Source: Phoronis australis (Eukaryota > Phoronida > Phoronidae). From it: a stretch of 60,000 nucleotides of DNA. Shown here one piece after another: positions 39,101 to 51,100 of this stretch. The stretch spans positions 1,409,796 to 1,469,795 of the forward strand of contig NMRA01000029.1 of NCBI GenBank assembly GCA_002633005.1. Direction: 5' to 3'. The translations under genes were made by a program, and so were the position numbers. Position 1 is the stretch's first letter; every line of letters begins with the position of its first letter. Under the pieces are notes generated by a model, which was given only the letters and a program-made list of their open reading frames with translations, made no database searches and was not told the origin of the DNA.

Positions 39101-42100
39101 CTTCAGCATCACAGAACTTATTGTCCAGTGACTTCAAATCTAAAATTCGAGAACTCCCATCAAAAATGCAACTTCAAATTGCCACTTTCAGTAAAAATTA
39201 TTCAGTTTAGGACACAATGTGACGGGCAAGCGATTTTTTATTTTCTCAAATTTCTCAACAAATAAAATTTACCAGAAATTGTGCTTTGTTTTTGGGATGG
39301 TTTGAACGGTATAGTCATTATCAAAGAACCTCTAAACTTGCAAAAGTTGGCCATTTTACTTTTAGGCTTCTAAAACTATTACGAACGTTTGCAATTTCTT
39401 TGAATCATAACCTGATTCAAGCTATGGTACATTAAAACTTTGAATCATTACCTGACGGAAGCTATGGTACATATCTTTGAAAATATGTTATTCATCTTTT
39501 ATGAAAAAACTGAAAAAACTTAACAGACATATTAGCGTGTTCTAAATTGATGAGATTTTACCGTAGCATGAGTATTTGCAGTGATATCTGGTATCTTAAT
39601 CACAAGGGGCACACAAGGGCAACATCAGTGACTGAAATTCAAATTCACGCTAAGAGTTGTTGCCAAACTACTCATATTTTCAGTGAATATCAATAAAACA
39701 GTTGTAATCACCAGAAAATTCACATACTTCACAAAGTTTACTGCAGTAACGACTACATCACTGACATTTTAAATCATGCACTAAGCCATTTTCAAAAATT
39801 GCTCCATGTTAGATAAAGTGTACGCTGTTTTCCAAACCTAAATTCGAATTCACCCAGGAAATACATCATCATGAATAAAGTTGATAAAAAACTTTAAAAA
39901 TGGGTAATTAAATCACCACAACCTTATGGTGGCCCTGAGTAGCAGGGTTTCAAACAATTCTCCGAGTCACTTGCCATTTTTTCTTAAAATAATCTAGAAT
40001 CCATGGCTTCATGTTTGCACCCTTATGGCTTGCATCCCTTTGCAGCAGATGGTCAGTGATCAAACCCCTAGTGGCAATGACTGGAACTCTTGCTGTTATA
40101 TTTTACTAATGTCAGAGCGATCCTGAACATTAAGAACTCAGGGGTTAATTTGTCAGTGTGTATGCATAACAAAGGAAATACCCAAAGGCATGACATTGTC
40201 CAACAGGGTTTCTTCAGTTCACAGGACCAAGTTCATGGGGAAGACAAGTTTCATAGCATCATAGCATCAGCATCTACAATATACTGCCTTCAGTAACAAA
40301 GGGACAAACGGGCTCATTTAGGTAATTTGTCATGGATATTTACCAAAAAATGCATGAATGCCGCATCTTGAAACACAGTTAAAATGTTCCATGTTTCAGG
40401 AATAAAATTCAACATAAAAAATGGACAATAATAACAGCACCATCAAGTACGGCCAATAGGAAAGTCACCCACTCTTGGCAAAAAAAAGAAAAAATGTGAC
40501 TGAACACTTTGACACATGTAAGATTATATGGTAGTGATGGATGGCACAATAATCAAGCATTTGTTCACTTTCGCCGCAAAATCGTGGCATCACAAATTTG
40601 AAGAACACTTGTGGGTCAAATACCATCATTATACAGACAACTTGTCTATTTTGAACATGACTAATTAGTCGTTTTGCAGTCTCCCATGTTCAAAATGACT
40701 ACATAAAATCTCCCCAATTTTTTGGACAAAAATAATTGCCAAAAATGCACTCTTTTCTTTTTCCAAGAGCTTCTAAAATTAAACTGCTGCGAAAGCCCAC
40801 AATTTTCCGAAATATTATCCGTTTGTAGCTATGGTACAGAACTTGGATGTATGACAAGGCATAATTCCCGTACTGTGCTTCATCATATAAAAACATTAGA
40901 AACTAAAATCTCACAGTCCTGAGTGCCTTAAAGAAGGAAGATTTTATCTTTATTCCGTTGTCTCCACAGTACACTAACATTACTCTAAAACCTTGTTCAG
41001 CAACCCCACAGGATCTGACATAAATTATTAGATTGTTAATTAATACCAGTGTTGTTTACACCCCTTAGTGTGAGCATGCCCACCTACCCTGTGTGAGATT
41101 TACTAACTGAAGTCTGGTTTCTACGGTGGCCCGAAAGTATCATCGATACTTTTATTTAAATATTTTTTCATTTTTCATTTTCCACCTAGGTGGAAAAATT
41201 ACCTAGGTGGAAACTATTTTCACCTGGTTGGAAACTGTTTTCACCAGGGTGGAAACTATTTTCACCTGGGTGGAAACTATTTTCACCTGGGTGGAAACTA
41301 TTTTCACCCGGGTGGAAACTATTTCAACCTAGGTGGAAATTATTTTCACCCGGGTGGAAATTATTTCAACCTAGGTTGAATAATTTCCACCTAGGTTGAA
41401 ATAATTTCCACCCGGGTGAAAATAATTTCCACCTAGGTTGAAATATCTTCCACCCGGGTGAAAATAATTTCCACCTAGGTGGAAATAATTTCCACCTAGG
41501 TTGAAATAGTTTACACCCGGGTGAAAATAATTTCCACCTAGGTTGAAATAATTTCCACCTAGTTTGAAATAGTTTCCACCCGGGTGAAAATAATTTCCAC
41601 CTAGGTTATAATAGTTTCCATCCGGGTGAAAATAATTTCCACCTAGGTTGAAATAATTTCCACCTAGGTTGAAATATTTCATCCTAGGTGGAAAAGGAAA
41701 AATAAAAAAATTAATAAACTAAAATAGCGTTGATACTTTCGGGCCACCGTAGGTTTCCCCATGTGCCAGCAGGCTTTGGCAATGTAGTGATCAACAGTAA
41801 TGACCAGCACCTGTTGTGTTATCTCAACACCAGGTGGCATCTCCAGATTGAATGAGATAAAGATTGATATTCATTTGGTTAGGGCAGAAAAGAGGTTTTT
41901 GTAAGAGGGTTCAATGCACACATGTTTCACAAGTTAAAGCAAATTACGCTATTAGCCTCAGATATGTCACAGAAACTGCTTACTCAAGCCAAGTTATCAA
42001 GGGTCCATGTGACCAACAAAACATTTTCTTCACAACCATTTGCTCTTCCAAAGCATGGTCAGTTCTTATCCTTTGTTTTGATTGAAATAAATGACCACCA

Positions 42101-45100
42101 TACTCTGCTTTGCTCTCTGAAATTAATGTCCTGTGACAAATGATGCTCATTAAATGCAAATGCTTAAAACAGTAGTAAAATGCTGAACACACACATAATG
42201 CAAAAAATAAGCCATAAATCGACTCCAGATAAAGGCGACAAATAAATCAAACATTTCTTATTCAACTATTTATTGGTTTAACTGCATATTTGAACATGGG
42301 GGAGGGTGACCTTTTGCATGTCACCTGTGAAGAGCTGATAAAAAGCACAGATAAACAAAGAATTATCAAACATACTGTTTTACTCAGATATCTTCACTAG
42401 GTGTTGCTCAGCTAATGAGGAAATGCTATAAAAGGCTATCTATCTTAGTCAAACAAACACTGCTAAGTCAATATCAACCCATTCAGGACTACAGGATTTG
42501 TTTTCCATACTTAATGCAGGGTTCAGGTTGCAGGCTTCCTCCATAGCAGCTTTGCCATCCTCACATTGCCTTTTGATGCGCAAAAACCATGACAATGCAT
42601 GTGATGTCTTTTGGATTTACCTGGTCAACCAAGTAATCTTAGTACAAGAACATTTTGTTGAGCAGGATTTCACGTGATAGCTAGTTTCCCACTGAATATA
42701 GCACGAATCAACTCCCTCAGTCATGAAATAAATTAAACAATGTTGAACAACTAGGTATATATATCAAGCAACAATAAATGATGAGCCACTCCATGTTTTA
42801 TGCAATCCAGTTCCTCCATGCACAGAATTACAAGAGACCGTGTTTTATTCACTCACTGGTTGATCTCTTTTCAACAACTATATTGCATTTTCCACCACTT
42901 TTCAGTTGGCATTTTCTGGAACCATCATCAGAAGACAACTAAGTTGTTTACTGCTCAAAGTTGACTGGGTTATTTTTAGTGGTGACATCCATAAGCAGTC
43001 GTGAATGCTGTGATGGTGATTGGAGAAATTGCCAGATATATTGTTGAAATTTCAATATAGACCTAAGGTTGGCAAAGAGATCAAATGTTCAATGCACAAG
43101 CTCAACAACTCAATGGCACATTAGGGTAACTCACAGCAGACCACACCAATACCAAATCAAATACATTCAAAATGTCACAATATCAGTGAACTTAGTGAAC
43201 ATTTTCTTGCAAACACAATTTGAAAAGGCACAGACTGTTTTCAACATTCTCTCAAGCATGTCCTTGATAAAACAACAAGTCCATAATTTAAGTTTACCCC
43301 TGATTACAGACACAAGTCTGAGCTGACAAGTAATTTACCAATTTGACTGTTAAGCCATTCAGCCATGAACAAATCGATTTGTATTATTTCATGGAGCAGC
43401 AGACACCAGGTACTGATTTGATAAATCATCAGAAGCTGAAAGTTTATCTCCATTTAGAATTTCACAAAATCTCAAACTAAAACACCAAGCACAATCTGGA
43501 TTACCTAAAATGAAATGGCGAGATCAATAAAATGTTGAACGGCCTCATCAAAGAATTGGTCTGTGCTCTTCAAAAACCAGTGCTCCATATCTCACAGAAG
43601 CATAAATATGTAACTTTATATTTCTGGCACAATTGGATTTCTCATTGCTGTATGGCGTACCGTCTCATGTTCATGTTCATCCTCCAATGCCAGCAAGCAC
43701 TAGAAGTGCACTGGACTGCAGTGAAGATGTGAGGAAGGGGGAAATTAAATGTCACCAATGAGATCCACACCACATTGAAATTTACTATTCTGCCAAACGG
43801 CAATCACGTCTTTGGTGGACAGGCATTCAGCATCACCTACAGATCTCGTGTAAAGGGGACAGGTTGATGTCAACCTTATGACCAGTATAAACAGCATTTT
43901 ATACCTTTCTTGCCATCATGATGCCGGAAAATTTCCACTGATATGTGGTGCAGCTTAAGGAAAAAGACAAACCTCTTGAAATATCCATGGATTAAGGACA
44001 TCAGGTTCAATACATTTTCCAATGGGAAGTATTTTGAATACAGACCAAATCAGTGCTTGCTACTGATTAAGCGAGAGAAATTTGATCCCAGTCTACATCA
44101 AAAAACTAAAATCAATTAGCTAACTTAACCTTATCAAACAGTAGGAGGGGCTAAGAGTGGGATTTATTCCTCTGATTTTAGAATAATGAACCTCTATGTA
44201 GAAATTAATTTCTGTCCCCCAAATCCCAGTCTTCAGGGTCTCATGCTTGCCAAGAAGGACATACCTAAAGATGTGGATACTGGACTTCATTAATTAACAT
44301 TATAATACAGCAGTGTTGACCAGTGACAGCACACAACTATCCATTAGAATCACATCAGTTGCCCTGCTCTGCTGGTCTACACTGACAGCCAACATGTCTG
44401 ATTTAAGCTAGAGCCAATAAGTCATTTGATAACCACTCACTAATAATGACAGACTGCATGTTGCTGTCTACAATAGATTAATCTCTGAAAAGGATTTATT
44501 TCATGAGACAAACGAATATTCATGAGACAATGGCAGCATAGCAAATCTGGTTTGCATAGGTAATGTTTCATCACATTTGGGTAAAAAGATTGAAGAGGAC
44601 ACAATGGGTTACATGAAAAATATTAAGTAGCCCTTAATGATAGTTTAGCTACAAACCACAGCAAGTGGTTTTGGAATGGAGAATTAGGAGGCCATCAATA
44701 TTCCATTAATTTCTGTTGTGAAACAAAGATTGACTTGCTGACAGTTGGTCACCCTACAAATTTCGTTATACTGTAAATTTTCATGGATTCAGCACACCAT
44801 GGGGGTAGACAAATGGAATATTATTTTGTCAAAAGTCTTCACAAAAAACAAAGATTAAGAAATGGTTTTTTCGTTGTCACGTGACTGACCTAGTTTTGCA
44901 TGGAATTCCCTGCAAGCCATTTTCAGAATTTCAGGGTTGGAAAATCAATGATTTTCTAACATGTTTCTTCATGTGTTCAGGATTTGTGTGTTCTCCTTAA
45001 CAACATCAGAGTATGGGAAATCTAGGGATTAATTTTACAAGACCAAAAAATTTAATTCGATTTTATTTTTTATTTCAAGCTAAACTGGGCAAAAGCCACT

Positions 45101-48100
45101 TCTTAGTAATCTTAACATTTGCTTGGTTCCAAATTTGAAGATGTCGAAAGAACATTTGGTAGAGTTTCCATTAATTACATCAAAGTAATCAGTTTTTGAA
45201 AAATCGGAAAATGACGAGTTAGGCAACAATTTTTGTGGGGCATAAGTGAAAAATTACCATATTGTGCATATTCCTTCTAAGCTCGCAATTTCTCTCATTC
45301 ACCAACACACTGAGAGAGTGGATATTTATGTATGAATCCTTTTGAGTATAACAACGAAGTTTGCCGGCATGATGGTCACAAACAATTTATCAAAAACACT
45401 AGGCTTAATCCCACAGTATGAAATACTAAGCACCCTACTGTCCACTACCACCTGCATTGTCATCTAGCCTGACCACTTATGAACAGTTTGCCTCTCTGCT
45501 TCCAAGTGAACCCAATATCTTCTGTATATTACAAGGTTTCATCTTATGGCAGAGAAGAGCTCATTTTTTACAATAACAAACCACACTTAGCCCTAAGCTT
45601 CTCATTCAGCCAATATAAAAAGTATCTGGTTTCTTGTTATTTTGCAACTTCAGAGAGTGATTGCTATGCTCACTGATTAGGCTAGTGCATATCGATCACT
45701 GTGTTTCATTTTTTTGCATTTTTTGCTGTTTCATGAAGCTTTGAGCGGCCATTCATTAGTTCACTTATCTGCTTGTTCATTACTTTGTTCATTCGTTAGT
45801 TCACTAAGACTGAACAAAGGTGTGTCCGGGCCTAAGACTTTTTTCCCCAAGATATAAATAACAATGAAGAGAACATGATCCCAACCAAACTGTAATAACG
45901 GTACATAACAGGATTCCAAAATGGTAACCATCTGTATACATTTTGTCAATTTAGAAAACAATACAATGGAACACTGAAATTCCATTTTAATAAATCAAAA
46001 ATGTTTCACAAAAACATAAAAAGGAAGGATATTTTAAGATTTTACTTCATAATACTGTATGAACAGATTATATTGTGCAGCTGTCCACAAATGCAAGGGA
46101 TACAATTTTGAGCATTTACCAATGCAGTGTGCTTTAGAATATAGCAAAACGAGTATTTCGAAAGTTATTGTGGTTGGAATTCAAGGAAACTTTACAGTAC
46201 TGCCTAAAACAAATTCAGATGAAGTCTGTCTTTACGGTAATACACTGCCAAGTCACTTAGCTTTATACCATGTTCTTCTTAAGTGCATCAATAGATAGCA
46301 CTGTACTGTTATTCACTGGTTCCCTGCCTGTCCGCCAGGGGGTAGAAAATACGTAGGTATCATTCAGTAGCACGGGTTTAGTCACTGGTTGATGTAACCT
46401 TGGCAGTCATTGGTTAGCTTTACAACAACGAAAGAAAATGGCGAACTGTGAACGATGTTTAGCCTTGTCATGAAAGTGGCTGACAGCAATTATTTCATTT
46501 CTGCAGTAATGTTTAATAGCTGCATGCTTGAAGCACATACAATACACACACATCTAAACAATTTAACTGGTGTGTTATTCATACTGTGTGAATACAGGAC
46601 ATCAATGTAAACAAAAGTCAATGACAGTAAAAATCCACTCCAAAAAGGCACAACCACAACTTTCTGCTTCACATTTCTTGAACATGAATTAGCACGGATT
46701 TTTCCAACAGACCACACACTGATTGCACATTTACACTTCTTCCACCAGATACACAAGTTTGTTTACGTAAAGCGCCATCTGTTGAGAATTCGACCAGCCA
46801 ATCAGAAACGCTGAAGTAAAAAAAATTCCCCAAGGAAAATTTAATGGTACCTGTGTATTCTCTACCCCTAGCGGACACACAGGGATTCCAGCGAGAACAT
46901 TGTTAGACAACAGCATAACCCAGGGGGGTTACTCCATAGAAGAGCTATAGGGGACCTGCCACATAGGAGGGTGACTTCCACGAGCAGATCCTAAGGAAAA
47001 GATGATTTTTCCACCGAAATTCCCTACCAATGGGTTCACTTTGGGGATTTGAGTCTTTACAGACTGGTGGCATTTTTCTAACTACAAAAATTTACAGGAG
47101 GATTTTCAGTTTTATACGCTGAACTCTGTCTCCGTACTATTTTGTGTCGAATCCCTAGAGAAGACTTATTTTCGTCACATTTACCACCCACAAAAGGACA
47201 TAAAAGGGGGGAGAGCTTTTTCATGGAAGTTCCGACAAATACGACTCTTTTTTTTGGCCCACTCTTTAACATCCTCATTTTTTTCCAGCTGCACCTCCTA
47301 CTAAGGGAAGAACCCCCCGGACTTAAAACTTGCTAATGAGTTAATGTGAGGACACAGCTCTCTAAGGGAAACCCTTTCCAGTCAAATGACAAGTGTGCGT
47401 GTCAGGAAAGGTTAGTTGCGTGTGCTTTGTTAACTAATTGTCGCTATCAGGGAAGACACCAACAAGTGAATAACATAACAGTGGGTGAAAATGAGCGGAG
47501 CATTTATCATAAAGTACCTTCTTGAATCTTCAATGAGTGGTATGTTGTATCTTAAGCCACGTAGAAAATTAGAACAGTAGGGAATGTTGCTACATTATTA
47601 CACTTCCTAGAAAAGAATAGAACTGAATCCTCATTGCTCAGAGGTTGTCCAATTCAATTTCTTATAGAATAAATAATAAGTCTCCCCCCAAAACCAAGCG
47701 CAAATATGTTTCTGGACTCTTTTAAGATAATTGTCTACTTTGGCGAAATCCTTTAGCATTTCATCGATTGACTTTTTAGATATCCATTTTCCAGGAATAA
47801 AAAACTGAATTACCGATGCCTGAAAAAATTTAACTCATGCCATAAAGCATCGCAAAATGGTAAATTTACAATCACGTGGTCACCTTTTAGAGAAAATAGT
47901 CATTTGTATTGTTAATAAAAATTTGTAAGACATTTAACTGCAGACAACTTGGTGCATTAACTGCACACATGGTCTTTAAATTGTCAACACTCACGGAGCT
48001 GCATGGAAGGCTTTCATCTTACCCTCCAAAAGTAGAGATACTAGCCATCAAGTTACTTTTTTAAAACAAACCCCAAGTCTTCCTTTTTATAGGTCATATA

Positions 48101-51100
48101 CAAAAAAGGTGGTGTGGAAAAAAATGTGCAAGTAGCCTCAGGCACTGAAGAGAAATTGATGTTCAAAACTTCTAAGTGTCGAAAATCAAAAGGCCTGAAG
48201 CTGACCAATGAAGAATTGAAACTTTTGAAGTGGTCCCAAACAATATAATTCTGAGTGCAAAGATCCCTCACGAGTAGCAGTGGAAGTAATTATTTCATCA
48301 GTTTTAAAAAATTCATGACATTTGATAATTACCATAAGGGCCTTTCATACTAACGTCGACGCGTCGATGGTTTGGGGAGTTGCGGTCATTATGAACACTT
48401 AACTCCGGTCCTGGATCGCAGTTAACAGCTCCAGTTAATATCGCAGTTAACAGGTGGATTTAAGACCGCAGCGTCGACGCTGCGGTGCAGTATGAACGCT
48501 TAACTCCGGTCCAATCGAAGTTATCGCCAGGTGGCACTGTTATCGTCAACAGTTACAGAGTACGTGCCGCCACTAAAAACTACTTATTTTTTTGCTCTAA
48601 TGATAACCAATCGATTTAAAAATGAGTTTAATGTCATTTAGCACACTTAAATGTTCCCAAATTGTCATATTGAAAAATATCTCAGCGCACAGCGCTACCT
48701 TGAGATATCTTCGATGATGTCAGCGTCACCAACCCTTTACTTCGATGGTCATTAACTACCGAAGCCAGTATGAACGGTCTAGTTAACTGCGCTGTTTACA
48801 TCGATGCTCCGCTCAGACTGGAGCTAAGTCAATATGAAAGGGCCTTTAATGAAAAAAATAAAAATTCTAAAGTCTCAAATTCCATTGCTGTCAATCTCTA
48901 AAACAAAAGTGTTCAAATTGGATAGACAAAATCACATGCCCAATGTACAGCATGGGTAGAGAATGTGCAACCAACAAGTAGAACTTGGTGACCAGCATCA
49001 GAGTAGAAAACAAAGAGATGCATGATCTCAAGATGCCCATATATTTAACATTTAAATGATGACAGACCATTTAAACAACTAACCCTACTGGTATATCCAG
49101 CAGGCAGGGATAAAAGCACAACTTTGTGATGGGGAGAAGCCCGGGAGAAGCCCGGGACGAGCCTATTCTAGGAACATTGTGTTTAAATGTGCCATTGTTG
49201 CAAAAACCAACTCCAAATTCAAACACTTTAACCTAGACATTTCCACTCTATGATTTCATTTACTGACAATTACAACATTTAACAAAAAGTTTTGAGTTCA
49301 TTTTATAAATTTAAGTTCTCCTATATAGACAAGCTTGTGGCAAGATTCTCATGCCAAATAACACCAATTTTTTAAATATCTGTTCAGACAAAACACTGGG
49401 CAAATTTTAAGGAACAGGAGGTCAAATATTGCAATATCAGAGAAATGTCTGCTTTAGTCATTAGTGCAGCATCTCTAGATTTCAGCTAGGATCCTTTGGC
49501 TTCCAAGTAATGTCGCTATATTTTTTTCTCCTTTATAAGCAGGTTGCTGTGGAAAGAGACAGGCCTCTGTAGAAAAAGGTCAGAATCCTGGTCTCAGAGG
49601 AATGTTAACAGATGAAGGCATGCCTGGCTGTATTGGTGAGAGTCTGTGTTTTTACAGGTAATGTAGGGACAGAGGGAGAACTCAATTGAGGGTGAGTGAA
49701 CTGAATGGATTCAAAAGAAACACTAAGGTTCAGGAAGATATGGTGAAAGCCATTGACACAAGTCTTTTCAAAAGCCATCAATTTAACCCCAAGGGAACAT
49801 AGTGGTCTTACATCATTACATGGTTACACACAGGTTAACTGTGAACACACATTAACTGCAGGTATTATACAGCATATCACTGTCCCCTAGGGAAGGCATT
49901 ACTTGAAAATCGTCAAGAAAACACAAAATTATCTAGAATATACCAACGCAAGTCACTCTCAGCCTTCCTTTGTTTACTTCCAAGCACAGAATTACAGCAA
50001 CCAACAGCAAAGTGCTCCATTTCCATTGGATTCTTTCACTTTGACGTCAGATACCTTTTCACCTGTACCACAGTGAATGTAGCCAGAAAAGATTTTAAAA
50101 TAACAATCACTTCAAACATGAACAGTACAAGAAACTACAATATCCGCTTATGGTAACTTGCTGTAGCACACTTCAAAAATGTTCCACATCCAACAGTCAG
50201 CCAACACTGAAGAAAATGGTATGTCAAATAGTGCCATTAGTGACACAGGAGTGTTTTATCATAAATGGGGATTCTGGAAAGCTCAACATCTCCATGCACA
50301 GACCAAACTTAAAAAAAAGGTTACTGAAAAACATATGCCATTGAATTAAGGAACCCTATGTTCACAAAGCCCACAGAATTTCCACAAGCGGATACGCACT
50401 GATCTGTTTGCTCCACTTCATGTGCTTAAAGATTAAATACAGGAATTAAGGTGATACCAACAGGCAAGATCATCAAGATCACCGTGTTAACTGGGTATTA
50501 AAAAATTCTGCATATTGCTAGCTGCATCTGGTGTCATATCTTTAAACCCATTAACACAGTTTGTTTAAAAACCACAAGAGAAAGAGCTGATCTAACTAAT
50601 CTATCTGGATACTTTCCATTCACTCACTTTTGAATGCATTGGTTTTGACAGCACAATTGCTGCTGGCAATTCCCTGCCAATAACATGCCACAAGTTTCAA
50701 AAGAACAGTTTTAAAATAAATTAGTGGGGATGTTTAAGTAACACACTCTGCGAAAATTCTTGATAATTCAGTACTACTTTACTTTGAAATACCACTTCAC
50801 TTTGAAATACCACTTCACTTTCATAAGACCAAATAGTTTAAAACTGACAAAAGGTAACAAAAGATAACACGACTTGCAAATCAATTTCACCCTCAATTTG
50901 GTTCTACAAACCCCGTCCCCGGTTCAGGTAAAACATATTTAGCTTAACTTCATGATTTTCTTTCCAATAAATAAAAAATTTTTGCATATACCATCAGCAG
51001 TCAACTGGAACATGTACCTCCCAGCCAGTGCCACCATTACCATGTTAATATGAAGTTCTCCTTACAAGCAGGCTTCAGAAAGCAACGGGAGTCACACACC

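Noticed and set aside
41190-41399. Open frame of repeated W-K-L-F-S-P-G peptides (plus strand) within the palindrome array
   Set aside because: The period and sequence derive entirely from the 21-bp DNA repeat. The opposite strand gives an equally open repeat frame at 41371-41682.
41371-41682. Open frame of repeated G-G-N-Y-F peptides (minus strand)
   Set aside because: Same cause as the plus-strand frame: the array lacks stops in several frames. No start context, splice signals or non-repetitive part.
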